DNA from: Alviniconcha marisindica
Taxonomy: Eukaryota; Mollusca; Gastropoda; Provannidae
Reading direction: 5' to 3'
Assembly (NCBI GenBank): GCA_018857735.1
Contig: JABMCL010000154.1
Span: 101,001-165,000, forward strand
DNA length: 64,000 bases
The stretch's first letter is position 1, and each line of letters opens with the position of its first letter. The position numbers were made by a program, and so were the translations under genes. The notes under the pieces were generated by a model. The model had not been told where the DNA came from. It saw only the letters and a list, made by a program, of their open reading frames with translations, and ran no database searches. Positions 11,068-41,130 of this stretch are shown here, in pieces.

Positions 11068-11601
11068 CTGTCAGTCTCTCTTGCTCTATGAAAGATAAGA
11101 TGAAAGATATCTTTCATATATTTTATAAGTTCAATTTTCATATCCTAATCAGAATTGGTCATATCATGATATGTTTTATTGTTTTAAGCCCAGTGTGCTA
11201 GAGTGGAATGATATTGTGCTTTAATTTGCTGATAAAGTGATATGTCATTTTTCAGGTCAATTAAAGCCTTTTCGCTGACTTCAAATATAAGTTCACCCAT
11301 CCTCAAGACAAGAACATCAGTTGGGTACCCACTTCTCAGATTCTGCCAGAGTTCTCATACCATTGGTCAGAATGCTGGGATACGGAAGGCATTTACAGAC
11401 AGAAGGCTCATCATATGGCGGGGGTTTCGAACACGGCAGTCAGAGAAAACAGTCATTAGACCCATTCAGGGACCTGAACACCCTGGGCTGCTGCCACCAT
11501 TTGTATTCACTGCATTTGTAAGTTCATAATCACTAACTTCATAGGCATACATGTGTTAATTACTTTGTCTGTGTATGCACACCCATATGTGCGTATGTAC
11601 A

Positions 11602-11660
<59 letters not shown>

Positions 11661-13799
11661 TGTTCTCTCTGGCTCTGACTCTGTCTCAGCTGATTATAAA
11701 TCTTTGCTGATCATTGTAATTAGAGTGATACTATTATTTTAAATAGTAATATTTAGACAGTTTAATTGTAATAATAAGAACGAAAGCTAAAGAAACAAAA
11801 TAGTATTGCTATTGCTGTTTATTGTAACAGTATCTATAGTTGATGGGATTCTTCATTGTGTGTTTAAATAATTTAATAATTTAAAGGAATTAATCCACAT
11901 GAAAAAGTGTGTCTTACAATCAGTGGTGAGCCACTGAGTGAGTGGCATGTCAAAAACTTTAATGTTAAGATTTTCTTGGAGACCATGAATGTGATAATGT
12001 CAAACTTTGTATTCCAGTTACTCATTCAAAACTACTGCTACAACTCATTGAACTTTACCTGTGCATACAACTTTCAGTGACCTTTACCATATTTCGGGTG
12101 ATTGAGCAGTGTCAGTCGGTTTCATGAAATCAAAAATAGCTTTTATCTGATTATTACTATTAGTTAAAATATTGACTAGATTTGACTGGCACATGGAATC
12201 AAGGGAGATAAATGCAACATGTTTCTTGGTCTGACAAAGGTAACATCAGTTGGCTTCTTTTTTTGGACATTGTTTTAAGAGTAAGGTCTTTCAAGATTTG
12301 CATGGTTATAACCTTGCTTGGGGTCTACAGATTTACAACAGGTTTGATGACCTTGGCCTTGTTTCAAGGTCACATGTTTGTCAGTGACAGAATAAACTGA
12401 AAATGGTAGTTTTAGATTCTCGTATTCGTCCTGAGGTGACCCTATGCAGTTGGCAGGATGCTGAAATCCTAGCACTTATAAACTGAGATTTTTGTCTGTA
12501 GTAGTTGAAATGTTGTGTGGTTGCAACATACATTGTAACATTAAAAAGATCATGCACAGCGAGCTTCATGTGACTGGTGTGGATAAGGGAGATAATGTAA
12601 TTAACACATTTATTCTGATTTTACACTTGAATGCAAGTTGTATCAGAGTAATTGCTCTATCATTATTATTGTTCTTATTCATATTTCTTTTTTGTTGCCT
12701 TGTTGTTTCACACTGATGACTTGGAAGTAAGTATGTCTGTCCATGAATTCTCTGTGGTGGTGGTGCTCGCTGATGTTAGTGATGGTGACGTGGCTTGTTC
12801 ACGCAGGTGTGCTGCTCCAGTTTTGTGGGCTGCATGATCTGGCAGTATGAGTCTTTGCGAATGCGAGCACAGGAAGCCCTCAAGGGACTCAGTCGGAAGT
12901 TCACCAACATGTTTGAACCCACCTACGGAAAGGAAATGGGATTCAGGGCGCATGTAAGATGACTCTTCTTCCTTGTGGTTTTTCCTCCCCCCCCAACCAT
13001 AGTATTGCATTAGACTGTACAATGTGCATTGTGTGCATGCATGTGTGTGTGTGAATATATGTGTTTTAGTGTGTTACATGTAGTCGTTCATGTTTGAACA
13101 GTGCTGACTATTTATTGTTGTTGTGTTTTGTATATATATATATAACTACTTGTGTTGGTGTGTTTTATATATATCATACATTATTTATTATTTGTAATTC
13201 TTGACAGTATGCTAGTGTAGATATTGTAAAATGCTTGGATGCCATTTTTTTGTTGGGGAAATACTGCTGTAGAAAAATGTTTTAAAATTTAATAAATAGC
13301 GTTATGTATAGCATCAAACCCTTTGTGCTGAACATTCTTTTAGTCAGATGATGGAATGTTTGAAGTGCAGCTGTTCATCTGTTCTGTGTGTGTTCTTTCA
13401 GATGAATGCCATGTGGAACAACCTGTCAGAGGGACAGAAAATGGTGGCTGGGTTGATCAGTTTGAACTTCCTCATTTTCTTGGCCTGGAAATCACCAGCT
13501 CTGCACCCCATTCTCATGCGCTACTTTGCCAGCATGCCAGGTATGTTGCTGGCAGGGTACAAGCTGCTAGTGTTTCTTGTGGTTTGCTGTGTTACTTGTT
13601 ATTGGTCAACACTAACTCCCGTGAAACCTTCCATCCTCCCCCCCCCCACCCACCCACCCACCGACACACATGTGTAGGCACACACACACACACATGTATG
13701 CACATACACACACACACACACATAATACACACACACACACACACAAACACACACATACACTCACACACATGCACACACACATACACTCACACACATGCA

Positions 13800-13898
<99 letters not shown>

Positions 13899-13996
13899 CA
13901 ACCACAACACAACACAACACACACATGCACACACACATTCACAACACAACATACACAACACAACACAACACAACACAACACAACACAACACAACAC

Positions 13997-14043
<47 letters not shown>

Positions 14044-15332
14044 GCACACACACACACACATATAATACTCTCTCCTGGGAATCACACATACTCTTCTCCT
14101 GGGAATCACTATGTAATGTGATCCATCGGACACATTAAGCTGTGCTCCTTAGTGCTTGCATCACCCAGGTCCCTGCTGACCCCAGCCAGCAAGGCCAGCA
14201 CAATTAAACAACCTACTTCAACTGCCATGCCTGCTTTTTTTTTCTTTATTTCTTTTTCCAGGCACATCTTTGTGGCGCATTTATTTAGAAACGTGCATCC
14301 ATCCATTACAATATATATTTATACCTTTCACTCCCTTTCATGCTCCTTTACATCATTACAGTTTTATGAAGCATGTCTTATCTGACAACTGAAGCTGAGC
14401 GGGGTCCAATCCTTGATATATATTTTAATTGTTAACTGTATAATTATATGTGCTCGTAGAACAAATAATACCCAGTTTGAAATTTGATTGGAAAGTATGG
14501 GGGTGGGGTGGGGGGACTTGAGAGAGACAGAGTCACAGAGAGAGAGACAAAGAGAGAGAGAGACAGAGAGAGTAAGTAACTTCCTGTTTTACGCCCAGTC
14601 AACTGGGTGGAGAGAGAGAGAGAGAGACTGTGTATGTGTGTGTGGGAATACAGGACCTAACGTGTCTGTGCCTGCTTTTTGTCATGCAGGCAACCCATCT
14701 ATATCCATGCTCCTGTCCGCCTTCAGTCACTTCAACCTCTGGCACATTGCCGCCAACATGTATGTCCTGTGGTCCTTCGCCAGCGTCTCTCTCAACCTCT
14801 TCGGCAGGGAGCAGTGGTTGGCTGTTTACCTCAGTTCAGGTGAGTCTCCCTCCACATACTTGGTGCAGAGGGGTTTCTGAAGATGCTGAGGTGTTTGATG
14901 CCATGTTGAGGGCAGCATCTTAGGCTTTTTAAGTTTTTTGTATGGCTGTTGTTGAGCAGTTAGGACATGATAGTTGGTAGGTGGTGGTGTCATAATAATA
15001 ATAATAATAAACAGCATCTGTAGACTTACTGCCATATGGCACTGGTATTTTCCATCATGCATATAATTTATATTTCTAAAAAAGAAGTGTTTCTGTCCAT
15101 TCTTTTTTAATATCTTTTTAAAATCTGGTGTCAATAAATTAGACTGAATGGTCGATGATATCAGTATGTCCTAGCCTCATGTGGTCTTTTTAACAGGGGT
15201 AATACTGAAAGGACTAATTCTTGAAAAATTTGTGTCTGATGTTTGCGTATGTATGTTTTGTTTCATGTTTGTGTAGGGATTGGTTTTGTGGACTGACTTG
15301 AGGAAGAGTTTACATATATATATATATTTGTT

Positions 15333-15400
<68 letters not shown>

Positions 15401-18400
15401 AGGTTTTGAAGTGTGCGTTTGGTTATGAATGAGTTTGTTTGTCCTAAGGTGACCCCGTGTAGTTGACGCCTAATGCTAAAATGCAATTACTAACTAACTT
15501 TGTCCTCAGCAACGGTGTCTGCGCTGGCCAGTCTCACTCACAAAGTACTGCGTCCTGGAACCATGGCGCCTTCCCTTGGAGCTGTCAGTAACTCTTTTTT
15601 CCTTCTGGTTTTGTCAATTGCATGCACTGTATCATCATCACACAGTTGTGCTTATTAGTATATTACGCAGATGATCATTAGTGATTTTGTCTGTGTCCAC
15701 TTTCTTTTTATTGATGCAATGACTAGGCCTGACCTGACAAATGTCTCTCACAGCCCCCTCTATTTGCAATGGGGGGGGGAGGGGGGGGTGGTGGTCCTGT
15801 GGAGGTAGTGTAGTGCTGAAATATCACTACTACTACTACATATAATTGGGGACGGGTGGTTGTGATGGGGGGGAGTGCACATGGAAGGTCACTGCTATAT
15901 GCAGTTTGGATGTTGGGGGTTATAGTGGTCTGAAATATAACCACAGATAATAGCTGGGGGAGGGGGGCTGCTTTGAGCTTGGGGGTGGGGGGGAGGATGG
16001 GGGGAGAGGGGAGACCTGTTGTACATTGTTGTAAAAGTGTTGATTGGTAGTTTTTAAAAAGCTCTCCACTCCATTCCTTCATTACAGTCAGGGGTCATCA
16101 TGTGTCTACTCAGTTTCAGTCAGGCGTCATCGTGTGTCTACTCAGTTCCAGTCAGGTGTCATCATCTGTCTACTCAGTTTCAGTCAGGTGTCATCATCTG
16201 CCTACTCAGTTTCAGTCAGGTGTCATCATGTGTCTACTCAGTTTCAGTCAGGTGTCATCATCTGTCTACTCAGTTTCAGTCAGGTGTCATCATCTGTCTA
16301 CTCAGTTCCAGTCAGGTGTCATCATCTGTCTACTCAGTTTCAGTCAGGTGTCATCATGTGTCTACTCAGTTTCAGTCAGGGGTCATCATGTATCTACTCA
16401 GCTTCAGTCAGGTGTCATCATGTGTCTTCTCAGCTTCAGTCAGGGGTCATCATGTGTCTTCTCAGCTTCAGTCAGGGGTCATCATGTGTCTTCTCAGCTT
16501 CAGTCAGGTGTCTTCTGGGTTTCAGTCAGGTGTCATCATGTGTCTTCTTGGTTTCAGTCAGGTGTCATCATGCGTCTTCTTGGTTTCAGTCAGGTGTCAT
16601 CATGTGTCTTCTTGGTTTCAGTCAGGTGCCATCATGTGTCTACTTGGTGCTGTGTGTGTGACACACCCGGATGCCCGCCTGAGCATTGCTTTTGTGGGAG
16701 AGATCTATCCCCACTCTTTTTCTGCAAGCAGTGTAAGTATACTTGCCCAGAATCTTGGCTGTCCTTAGTACAATGTAAGTCGACACTGTACATGTGGTAC
16801 ATGTTGATGGATGTACAGGCTGTAAATATAGGGTTTATGCACCTGTCCTTAGCAGTGTAATCGGGTTGCAAACACTTTTTATAACTTGTGTACAGCAAAC
16901 GCTGTCTCTTGTAAAACGCGTATACAAAAACATGATGCTACACACACTGAGAGCAATTTATTCAGAACAATCCTGCACTTACCTAGTTGAACAGCTGCCT
17001 CTCGTGCCTACTGCAGAATTCTCTGCGGGCCCGATGGATAACGGCACTAGTCCGAGTTTTCTGTGTTGTCTTTTGCTGCATGGTGCTGAGCTACAAAATG
17101 TGGTCTGTCCTGCATGCAAATGAACAAGGGGAAACTGGTAATGCGACCGGAACTACCACTAACCTCATTCAGCAGCTGTCAAAGTTAATAAGTTTTGACA
17201 GCTGACTTCACACCCTGACGTCAGAGACTGTGTGAGAGAGAGAGACTGCTGAAAGCCTTTAATTAAAACACATTCTGTCATACAGATCTCGACTTTTGTG
17301 TGTGTAGTAACTGCAGGAGGTATGAGCATTTGTGTGAGAGGGGTTTGTTTTGCATTAAAAACATGGCTTTATCTGCACGTTTGTGACTCCGGTGAAAGTA
17401 GACACTGTGCATGTTGATGTATGTATGGGCCCTACTTGTAGGTGTGTAGGTGTTATAGATAGTGTTTATGCATCTGTCCAATGTAAGGAGGCACTACATG
17501 TCTGTTCCTTCTCCAGCACATGCAGATAGTCTTCATGCATCTGTCATGTTAACCTGTTGTGCAGGCCCTCATGTTCATACTGTGAACATATTGTGTGAGT
17601 CCTTGGGTTCAGTGTTAGCACCTTGTGTGGGCCCTCTGGTTCATACTATTAACATTTTTGTGCAAGCCTTCAAGTTTATACTGTCAGCATGTTGTGCAGG
17701 CCTTAAAGGTTATACTGTTATCTTGTGAATGACCTCAAGGTCACACAGCTAACACATGCATGCCCTCAAGGTCACACTGTTAACAGTCTACACATGCCCT
17801 CAAGGTTGCATTGTTAACATGTTGCACAAGCCCTCAAGGTCACACTGTTAACAAGTTGTGCAGGCCCTCAAGGTCACAATGTTAACATGTTGCGTAGGCC
17901 CTCAAGGTCACACTGTTAACATGTTGCACAGGCCTTCAAGGTCACAGTTAACATGTTGTGCAGGACCTCAAGGTCACATTGTTAACATGTTGTGCAGGCC
18001 CTGAAGTTCATACTGCTGCTGGACACAGCAGGACTGGTGCTTGGCTGGAGAGTCTTTGACCACGCCGCTCACCTTGGGGGGGTGCTCTTCGGCATGTAAG
18101 TCACCATTCCTACTCCTTGCCCAAGGGTATAATTATGGGGGAGGGGTGGGTGGGTTGCTTGAGAGCCAGTTTGGCCTAGTGGTAAGGCGTTGGGCTGATA
18201 AGCGGAAGGACATCGGTTCGAATCCGCTTCGGCTCTCCTTTCTCTTCAGATGTTGTAGTCTGTGGACAGTCTTGTGACTTTGTCCCTCACAATTAATGAA
18301 ACATTAAAATGGCTCTCATCACTGCCCATCTTAATGCAGGAGTCATTCTGGTGGTGACAGTGTAGCGATAGGTATATAATCTACCTCTTCCCCCACCTCC

Positions 18401-18920
18401 ACCCCCCTCCCCATCCCTAATAAGCCTTATGGTTTCTGTGGACGTTAAGCACCATGTTTACTTATGTGGGTTGCTCTTCAGCATGAAGTGGGATGGGGGG
18501 AGGGAGTGGGGGGACTACTGTGCATACAAGTCTGAACAGGTTGATCATGGGGGGGGGGGGGGGGGTCTTTTATATGTACATCTGTGCCACTTACCTTGAG
18601 GAGGGGTTGGTGCTCTTGGCATGCAAATCTGACCCCACTGCACACCTTGGGGGCTGTTTGTTTTGACCAGGTCACTGGGGGTTTCTGCTCTTTGGCATAT
18701 AAATCTGACCATGCATTTCACTCACTGGGGTTGAGTAGGGTGCTCTTTGTTTGTGGTCATTGTCAAACAATTGTTCTTTCCTCTTGTGCACTTTGAAGAG
18801 TTTTTACTTGTTGGCTTGTCCCGCAGTTGGTACGCAACCTACGGACACAAAATTGTGTGGGGCCAGCGAGAGCATGTGATGCGCTGGTGGCACAGCATCA
18901 GAGGCAAGCCCAGCGACTGA
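10237..18920 (+). CDS. PARL: PARL, mitochondrial presenilin-associated rhomboid-like protease (complete, 9 exons)
   Basis: Serine intramembrane protease of the inner mitochondrial membrane; in other animals it cleaves PINK1, PGAM5 and similar substrates. Exons 10237-10301, 11256-11517, 12807-12953, 13402-13540, 14690-14839, 15510-15583, 16622-16732, 17998-18095 and 18827-18920 join in frame to 379 codons plus TGA, the same length as human PARL. The N-terminus is rich in R/C/S and fits a mitochondrial presequence. Diagnostic parts are IWQYESL (exon 3), WNNLSEGQ (exon 4), H(I)AANMYVLWSF with the HxxxN motif (exon 5), GASGA with catalytic Ser280 split exactly between exons 6 and 7, FDHAAHLGG with catalytic His341 (exon 8) and WYATYGH (exon 9). 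ATG 10237 is the first ATG in the reading frame; a non-ATG extension is not needed. Confidence 0.96.
11012..11066. repeat. (TG)n microsatellite
   Basis: About 27 TG units in PARL intron 1. A second (TG)n of similar type lies at about 11607-11654 in intron 2. Confidence 0.95.
11256..11517 (+). CDS. PARL: PARL coding exon 2
   Basis: Residues 22-109, (R)SIKAFSL to FVFTAF, acceptor TTTTCAG, donor GTAAGT. This is the poorly conserved matrix-side N-terminal region; it ends at the first hydrophobic segment (LLPPFVFTAF). Confidence 0.88.
12807..12953 (+). CDS. PARL: PARL coding exon 3
   Basis: Residues 110-158, VCCSSFVGCMIWQYESLRMR to YGKEMGFRAH, phase 0/0, acceptor CACGCAG, donor GTAAGA. The IWQYESL motif matches human PARL exactly. 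Confidence 0.93.
13402..13540 (+). CDS. PARL: PARL coding exon 4
   Basis: Residues 159-204 plus one base, MNAMWNNLSEGQKMVAGLIS to MRYFASMP, donor GTATGT. Contains WNNLS(E/D)GQ and the next transmembrane segment (LISLNFLIFLAW). Confidence 0.94.
13628..14062. repeat. Compound AC / AACAC microsatellite
   Basis: Poly-C, then (AC)n with CATGC interruptions, a pure (AC) block at about 13802-13873, (ACAAC)n, and another (AC) block to 14060. In PARL intron 4. All reading frames through it are spurious. Confidence 0.95.
14519..14640. repeat. (GA)n tracts around a short interspersed fragment
   Basis: GA-rich tracts flank AGTAAGTAACTTCCTGTTTT followed by ACGCCCAGTCAAC, a fragment of the family C element found elsewhere in the window. 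PARL intron 4. Confidence 0.7.
14690..14839 (+). CDS. PARL: PARL coding exon 5
   Basis: Residues 205-254 plus one base, (G)NPSISMLLSAFSHFN to EQWLAVYLSS, donor GTGAGT. Contains HIAAN, the rhomboid HxxxN element that shapes the oxyanion hole, then MYVLWSF, identical to human. Confidence 0.95.
15338..15398. repeat. (TC)n-(TA)n microsatellite
   Basis: About 14 TC then about 14 TA units in PARL intron 5. Confidence 0.9.
15510..15583 (+). CDS. PARL: PARL coding exon 6
   Basis: Residues 255-279, (A)TVSALASLTHKVLRPG to APSLGA, donor GTCAGT. It ends exactly between Ala279 and catalytic Ser280 of GASGA. Confidence 0.93.
16085..16621 (+). repeat. 32-bp minisatellite of duplicated acceptor plus catalytic-serine codons (PARL intron 6)
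   Basis: Seventeen tandem units ahead of exon 7. Sixteen are exactly 32 bp; the 14th is cut to 22 bp. Each is CAG|TCAGGTGTCATCATGTGT then CTACTCAGTTT, versus the true exon start CAG|TCAGGTGCCATCATGTGT then CTACTTGGTGC. The first decoy acceptor is 534 nt from the real one. The three copies next to the exon share its CTTGGT ending, so identity falls with distance from the exon. All three frames are open across the array. Confidence 0.95.
16622..16732 (+). CDS. PARL: PARL coding exon 7 (catalytic serine)
   Basis: Residues 280-316, starting SGAIMCLLGAVCV and ending YPHSFSASS, 37 codons, phase 0/0, donor GTAAGT. The first codon is the catalytic Ser of GASGA. It is the last and best-conserved copy after an array of 17 near-copies of the same acceptor and first codons (16085-16621). 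It was chosen because only this copy encodes GASGA rather than GASGV and continues into conserved sequence. Confidence 0.92.
17560..17997 (+). repeat. Acceptor-edge minisatellite in PARL intron 7
   Basis: About 13 units of about 34 bp, TGTGCAGGCCCTCAAGGTCA then CACTGTTAACATGT. The real border is TGTGCAG|GCCCTGAAGTTCA then TACTG, so the units are degenerate copies of the acceptor and the ALKF codons of exon 8. Confidence 0.9.
17998..18095 (+). CDS. PARL: PARL coding exon 8 (catalytic histidine)
   Basis: Residues 317-348 plus two bases, ALKFILLLDTAGLVLGW to HLGGVLFG, acceptor TGTGCAG, donor GTAAGT. H341 of AHLGG is the catalytic His (human H335). Repeat arrays derived from this exon's edges occupy both neighbouring introns. 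Confidence 0.95.
18170..18460 (+). mobile_element. tRNA-derived SINE, family B, copy 1
   Basis: Head with A box TGGCCTAGTGGTAAGGCGTT and B box GGTTCGAATCC, body including TTGTGACTTTGTCCCTCACA and GTGACAGTGTAGCGATAGGT, a C-rich spacer, and the tail GGTTTCTGTGGACGTTAAGC. Inserted in PARL intron 8. Confidence 0.85.
18465..18770 (+). repeat. Degenerate copies of the exon 8 3' end in PARL intron 8
   Basis: At about 18468, 18590, 18668 and 18710 the pattern CAC(T)TTGGGG...GTGCTCTT(C/T)GGCAT followed by (G/A)(T/C)AAAT recurs. It mirrors CACCTTGGGGGGGTGCTCTT then CGGCAT|GTAAGT at the end of exon 8, which encodes catalytic HLGGVLFG. Diverged but collinear. Confidence 0.65.
18827..18920 (+). CDS. PARL: PARL coding exon 9 and stop
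   Basis: Residues 349-379 and TGA, (I)WYATYGHKIVWGQRE to GKPSD, acceptor CCCGCAG. Matches the human C-terminus IWYVTYGHELIW. Confidence 0.95.
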
Positions 18921-19246
18921 CACCCTTCCCTCCCCCGTTCCCCTCTCTGACCTGCTCCGTGTGACGCCAAGCGACTGAGAGTGGCAGAGGGACCCACAGC
19001 AAGCAGGAGCAGAGGGATTCATAGCAAGCATCAGCAACAGTTTTGACGCAGTGAGAGCACTGGAACTTGTCCTTCCAGGATCTGGGATGAAGCCTGTGAC
19101 TCTAACCTTCGCTGGGTTGTGAAGTGGTGGTCAGTGTTCCCAGGCAAAAAGCCTGTCTACGGTGATCTTGCTGTACAGATTACCTGACAGGAACCCCTGG
19201 AGGTTTTGGACAGACAGGGTGTTGTTTTTCTTTTTGAGTGGGTCAA

Positions 19247-19252
19247 AATAAA
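19247..19252 (+). terminator. PARL poly(A) signal candidate (proximal)
   Basis: AATAAA, 327 bp after the PARL stop codon. Position fits a short 3' UTR; not confirmed by transcript data. Confidence 0.5.
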
Positions 19253-19259
19253 AATGTAA

Positions 19260-21740
19260 AGTCGAGCAGTTGCAGGCATGGGGATTACTTCGAAGGAAAA
19301 ACTCTGAAAACTAGGGGGGTCTTGGGGCATGCCCCCTTAGAAACTTTTACCCCCCAAAAGATCAAAATATATGCAATCTGAGGCTATCCTGAGGTCATTT
19401 TTATGGAAGTAAAGATAACTGTAGCATTACAAAGCCACGTGCCAGTGCGTTCCTTCTTCACCTCCTCACAAACTTTCTGACATGTCCCGCTCAACTGATC
19501 ATCTTTTTCTGTAAAGTGACCTCCTTCATCACAATTTATTGAAGATGATGTCACTGTTAGGGGTTGTGCAGCACCAAAACAAAAACAAAAAAGATTTTTT
19601 TTTTTACACACAAGCATTCAGGTTTGAGTGTCCCACCGGCTTGTCACGTCTCCAACTAGACCAGTCCGGCTACCATTTAATGATACACACTTCTACTTCC
19701 ATGTATTGGCACAGCCACAGTCATCAAACTTTTACCCCAGTCTCCCCCCACCCCCTGACAGGTATTTTTTCCCATGCCGAAAGTCAGTTTCACGACAAAT
19801 TTCATAGACAGTTCCCATGCCTGCAGTTGCCTCACTAAATTTGACCTGCTCAAAGGGCATTGGTGAAAGAATTGAACAGTCACTGCAGGTTGCAAGGTTA
19901 GAAAGGAGGTTGGGTGCACAGAAAAAGGTGAGAGCATGTGGCAAGTTTGTCATCTGCACCATAGCTTGTACTCCTGAGCCTTGCTTTTGATCTTAGTTAC
20001 ATTGATGACCTGACCTCATGAATATTCATTGGGAAGGATTCATGTATGTCTGCAAGGAAATCCATCAGGCTGACAAAAACAGACAAGCGCAAAAATGGAA
20101 GACATAACAGTAGACCAGTGAATGTGAGCGGGGATTTTTGAATTGCGTGAGAAATGTGAAGTGTGTGTAATTTAGTTGTATTTTCGATGAGTCACATCGT
20201 TCTATGTATGATTCAACATGCATTGTTCACGAGTGCCTGAGCAATGAATTATAAATAAGGGGAAAAAGTTGTTTTTAAATACATCATTTGTTTGCATTCT
20301 GAAGGAAATAGACTTGATCTGGAATCTGTGGCACAACTTTCTATCCAGCTGATTCATTTGGAGGTGCATGGTGTTAGTTCCCCATCATTGATATCTGCAT
20401 TTTCATTTAGAATCACATGTGCTGTATAAAAGCAATCATCATTCTGAAGGACAAGACAGGAAAGAAAGAAAGGGTTGTCCCAAGACCTTGAGAAGACGGT
20501 AGAGTTCATCTGGTTGAGCAGGATTCAGATTTAGACCGCTTGACCAAAACGATTTGAGCAGAAAAGAGCGCCCCAGCCATTAGTGAGTTTTGTAAGACCC
20601 CAAGGTTGCATTCTCCAAAACAGAAATGTTCCTCAGGGCGTACTTCTGCTAATTGTCAGCGTGCATGTGGGTGTTGATTTTCATTTTTGTACTTTGTGCA
20701 TCTATGAAAATGTCTGGTGACCAGTGCGTGTGGGGGGGAAAAGGGTGGGTGAGTGGATGTGTGAGGAAAAAATACATGTAATGCATATATAGCTTGTGCA
20801 GGCGAGTGCCATGTCAGCTGTAGGATAAGCATTGGATGCTGGAAAGGAGTCTGTAAATTCAGAAAATCTTGTGTTAGCATGCGTGCCCATTAAAGGTACT
20901 TATGTGTTTGTGAGTGTGCATGTGTGTGCGGTTAAAAAACTTGAGAGGCCTGTTCATTCCCGAGGACTGTGTTTGATTTTCACAAGAGCGAGCGTGCTGC
21001 GACAGTTGGGCCATTTACACCACAGCACGGGCTGCTCAGTTCAGGCTGGGCGCAGGCTGCTGCGTCTACATCTGTGATCTGGACCACACTTGAATCAGAC
21101 GTTTGACGTCATTATTGCTCAACGTCCATCACCTTGGTCTGTGGTCCAGACAGCAGATGACGCACAGTGGAATGAAAGCTGCACTCTCTCCTACTCTGGG
21201 GCCGAGCCGAGCGTGGCTCGCATCCATTCTGGGATGGCTCAGCTGCGTCCAGACCAGGAAGTTTTGCTAGTGTGTACGTGAATACACGTGTGTGTTTTCA
21301 TTATATGTGACAGTGCCTGTGGTTTTTCCAAGGTTTGTGTGTGTGTGTGCCCCTTCTCTGGCTCATTCTGCATGGCTGATGGTACAGTGTTACATCTGTG
21401 TGGAACTGGAAGATGCTGAAATGTGTTTCCCCCCCCTTGTTCTCTAGTTTGCTGTGAATCAATGCCCTTGCAATAATAAAAATCTGTGAGAAATGGTGTC
21501 CGTTGATTTCCTTCTCAGTATGAACTCTCAACAGTTTGTGGTCAAAAGTATGACAAAATAAACAATGGCCGAACACAGGTTTGACTGAGACATTCACAGA
21601 GAGACAAGAAGAGCCCCTCACACACTTTCCATCCCCTTAAATTGGTAAACAAACACACACACACACTCAATCTGTGAAACCTAACAAAAGTTAGTGAAGT
21701 GTGAGCTCCAGACACAAAAACGCAAGCTTCCTGAATTTTA
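19260..21740. other. PARL-WDR36 convergent intergenic / 3' UTR space
   Basis: No conserved coding sequence seen on either strand. Moderately unique sequence with short poly-C and TG runs; contains the distal poly(A) candidate at 21475. Confidence 0.6.
21475..21480 (+). terminator. Distal plus-strand poly(A) signal candidate
   Basis: AATAAA about 2.55 kb after the PARL stop codon, followed by a TG-containing stretch. It could serve a long PARL 3' UTR isoform. It sits about 270 bp from the opposing WDR36 signal. Confidence 0.3.
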
Positions 21741-21752
21741 TCATCCTGCAGT

Positions 21753-21758
21753 TTTATT
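21753..21758 (-). terminator. WDR36 poly(A) signal candidate
   Basis: TTTATT on the plus strand (AATAAA on the minus strand), about 745 bp past the WDR36 stop codon; the nearest canonical hexamer I found downstream of the stop. Confidence 0.45.
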
Positions 21759-22502
21759 ACTCGCAGAAATAGCTCATGGTCCGTTACACACACACACGTG
21801 TGCTCACACTGACAAACTCATTCACGCAGGCAAACTCGCACTCTCCGGCAAAAGCACACACAGGCAAACTTACACAGGTAAACTCACACCCTCTGATCAC
21901 TTGCACACAAACTCTCAAATCCTGATGCAACACGTAGCATGAACACACACTTCCACTCCTAACACAAAATGTTTCAGGTAAGCCAAGAGCACCACATGCA
22001 TTCAAGACATCCACCTGTACTGGCTTAGCAGACCCAGACATCCACATATCCCCATTTGGACATTTTACATAAAATCCTAGACCACTGAAGACGGATTTCT
22101 GCAAACTGCCTTACCCCCCACCCCCCTCCCCCCCCCAAACCTGATAATCCTTTTTTCCTTATGCAATGAACATGCTGTTGCTGCATGGATGTGTGTCCAC
22201 ACTCTACAACTGTACAAGTCTTCATCGTCACCATCATCACATGACAAGACTGTTGGAAGGCTAAGGAATTTTACTGGTCTAGGAACAAAACCGATACACA
22301 TGGGAATTTTCCTTCTGACAGCAAATAAAAAATAGTGATAACACTTTGTAAAAGAGTAAGATTTTTGTTCTTTCTCTCTCTCTAAACATATATGCTTCAT
22401 AAAATAGTTGTGGAAGACCTTTTGGGGGTTTGCAGAGGTCTAAAAAATGCACGGATGGACCTAGGGTGCGGTTTTGAGAGTAGATCTGGACGCCTCACCC
22501 AG

Positions 22503-40921
<18,419 letters not shown>

Positions 40922-40984
40922 CTTGATTTTTGGAGCTTTCTTTTTTCTGATGCAAACTCCTGAAAGACAGAAACTGCAATTAAT

Positions 40985-41130
40985 AATAAAATAATAATAT
41001 TGATGTACATTTATCATGCGCTCATCAATGCCCTGAGTGCTCACATGATACATATTAACCTAAATATGATATTCTATACACATGTATACAGTATAGTCCT
41101 ACCAAAACAATGTACATAAAGTATTATAAA
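40985..41130 (+). mobile_element. Dispersed element E, copy 2
   Basis: Same as the 25030 element over about 130 bp (GTACATTTATCATGCGCTCA... TGATATTCTATACACATGTA...). Confidence 0.7.

Noticed and set aside
13356..14138. 260-codon His/Thr-rich open frame
   Set aside because: (AC)n microsatellite translated; only 13402-13540, in another frame, is a PARL exon.
16044..16860. Three overlapping open frames of 205-252 codons on the plus strand
   Set aside because: They are the PARL intron 6 minisatellite read in all three frames (unit 32 bp, no stops). Only 16622-16732 is a real exon.
18170..18240. Possible tRNA gene
   Set aside because: Same reason; two more copies with identical body at 38125 and 46840 show it is a SINE.
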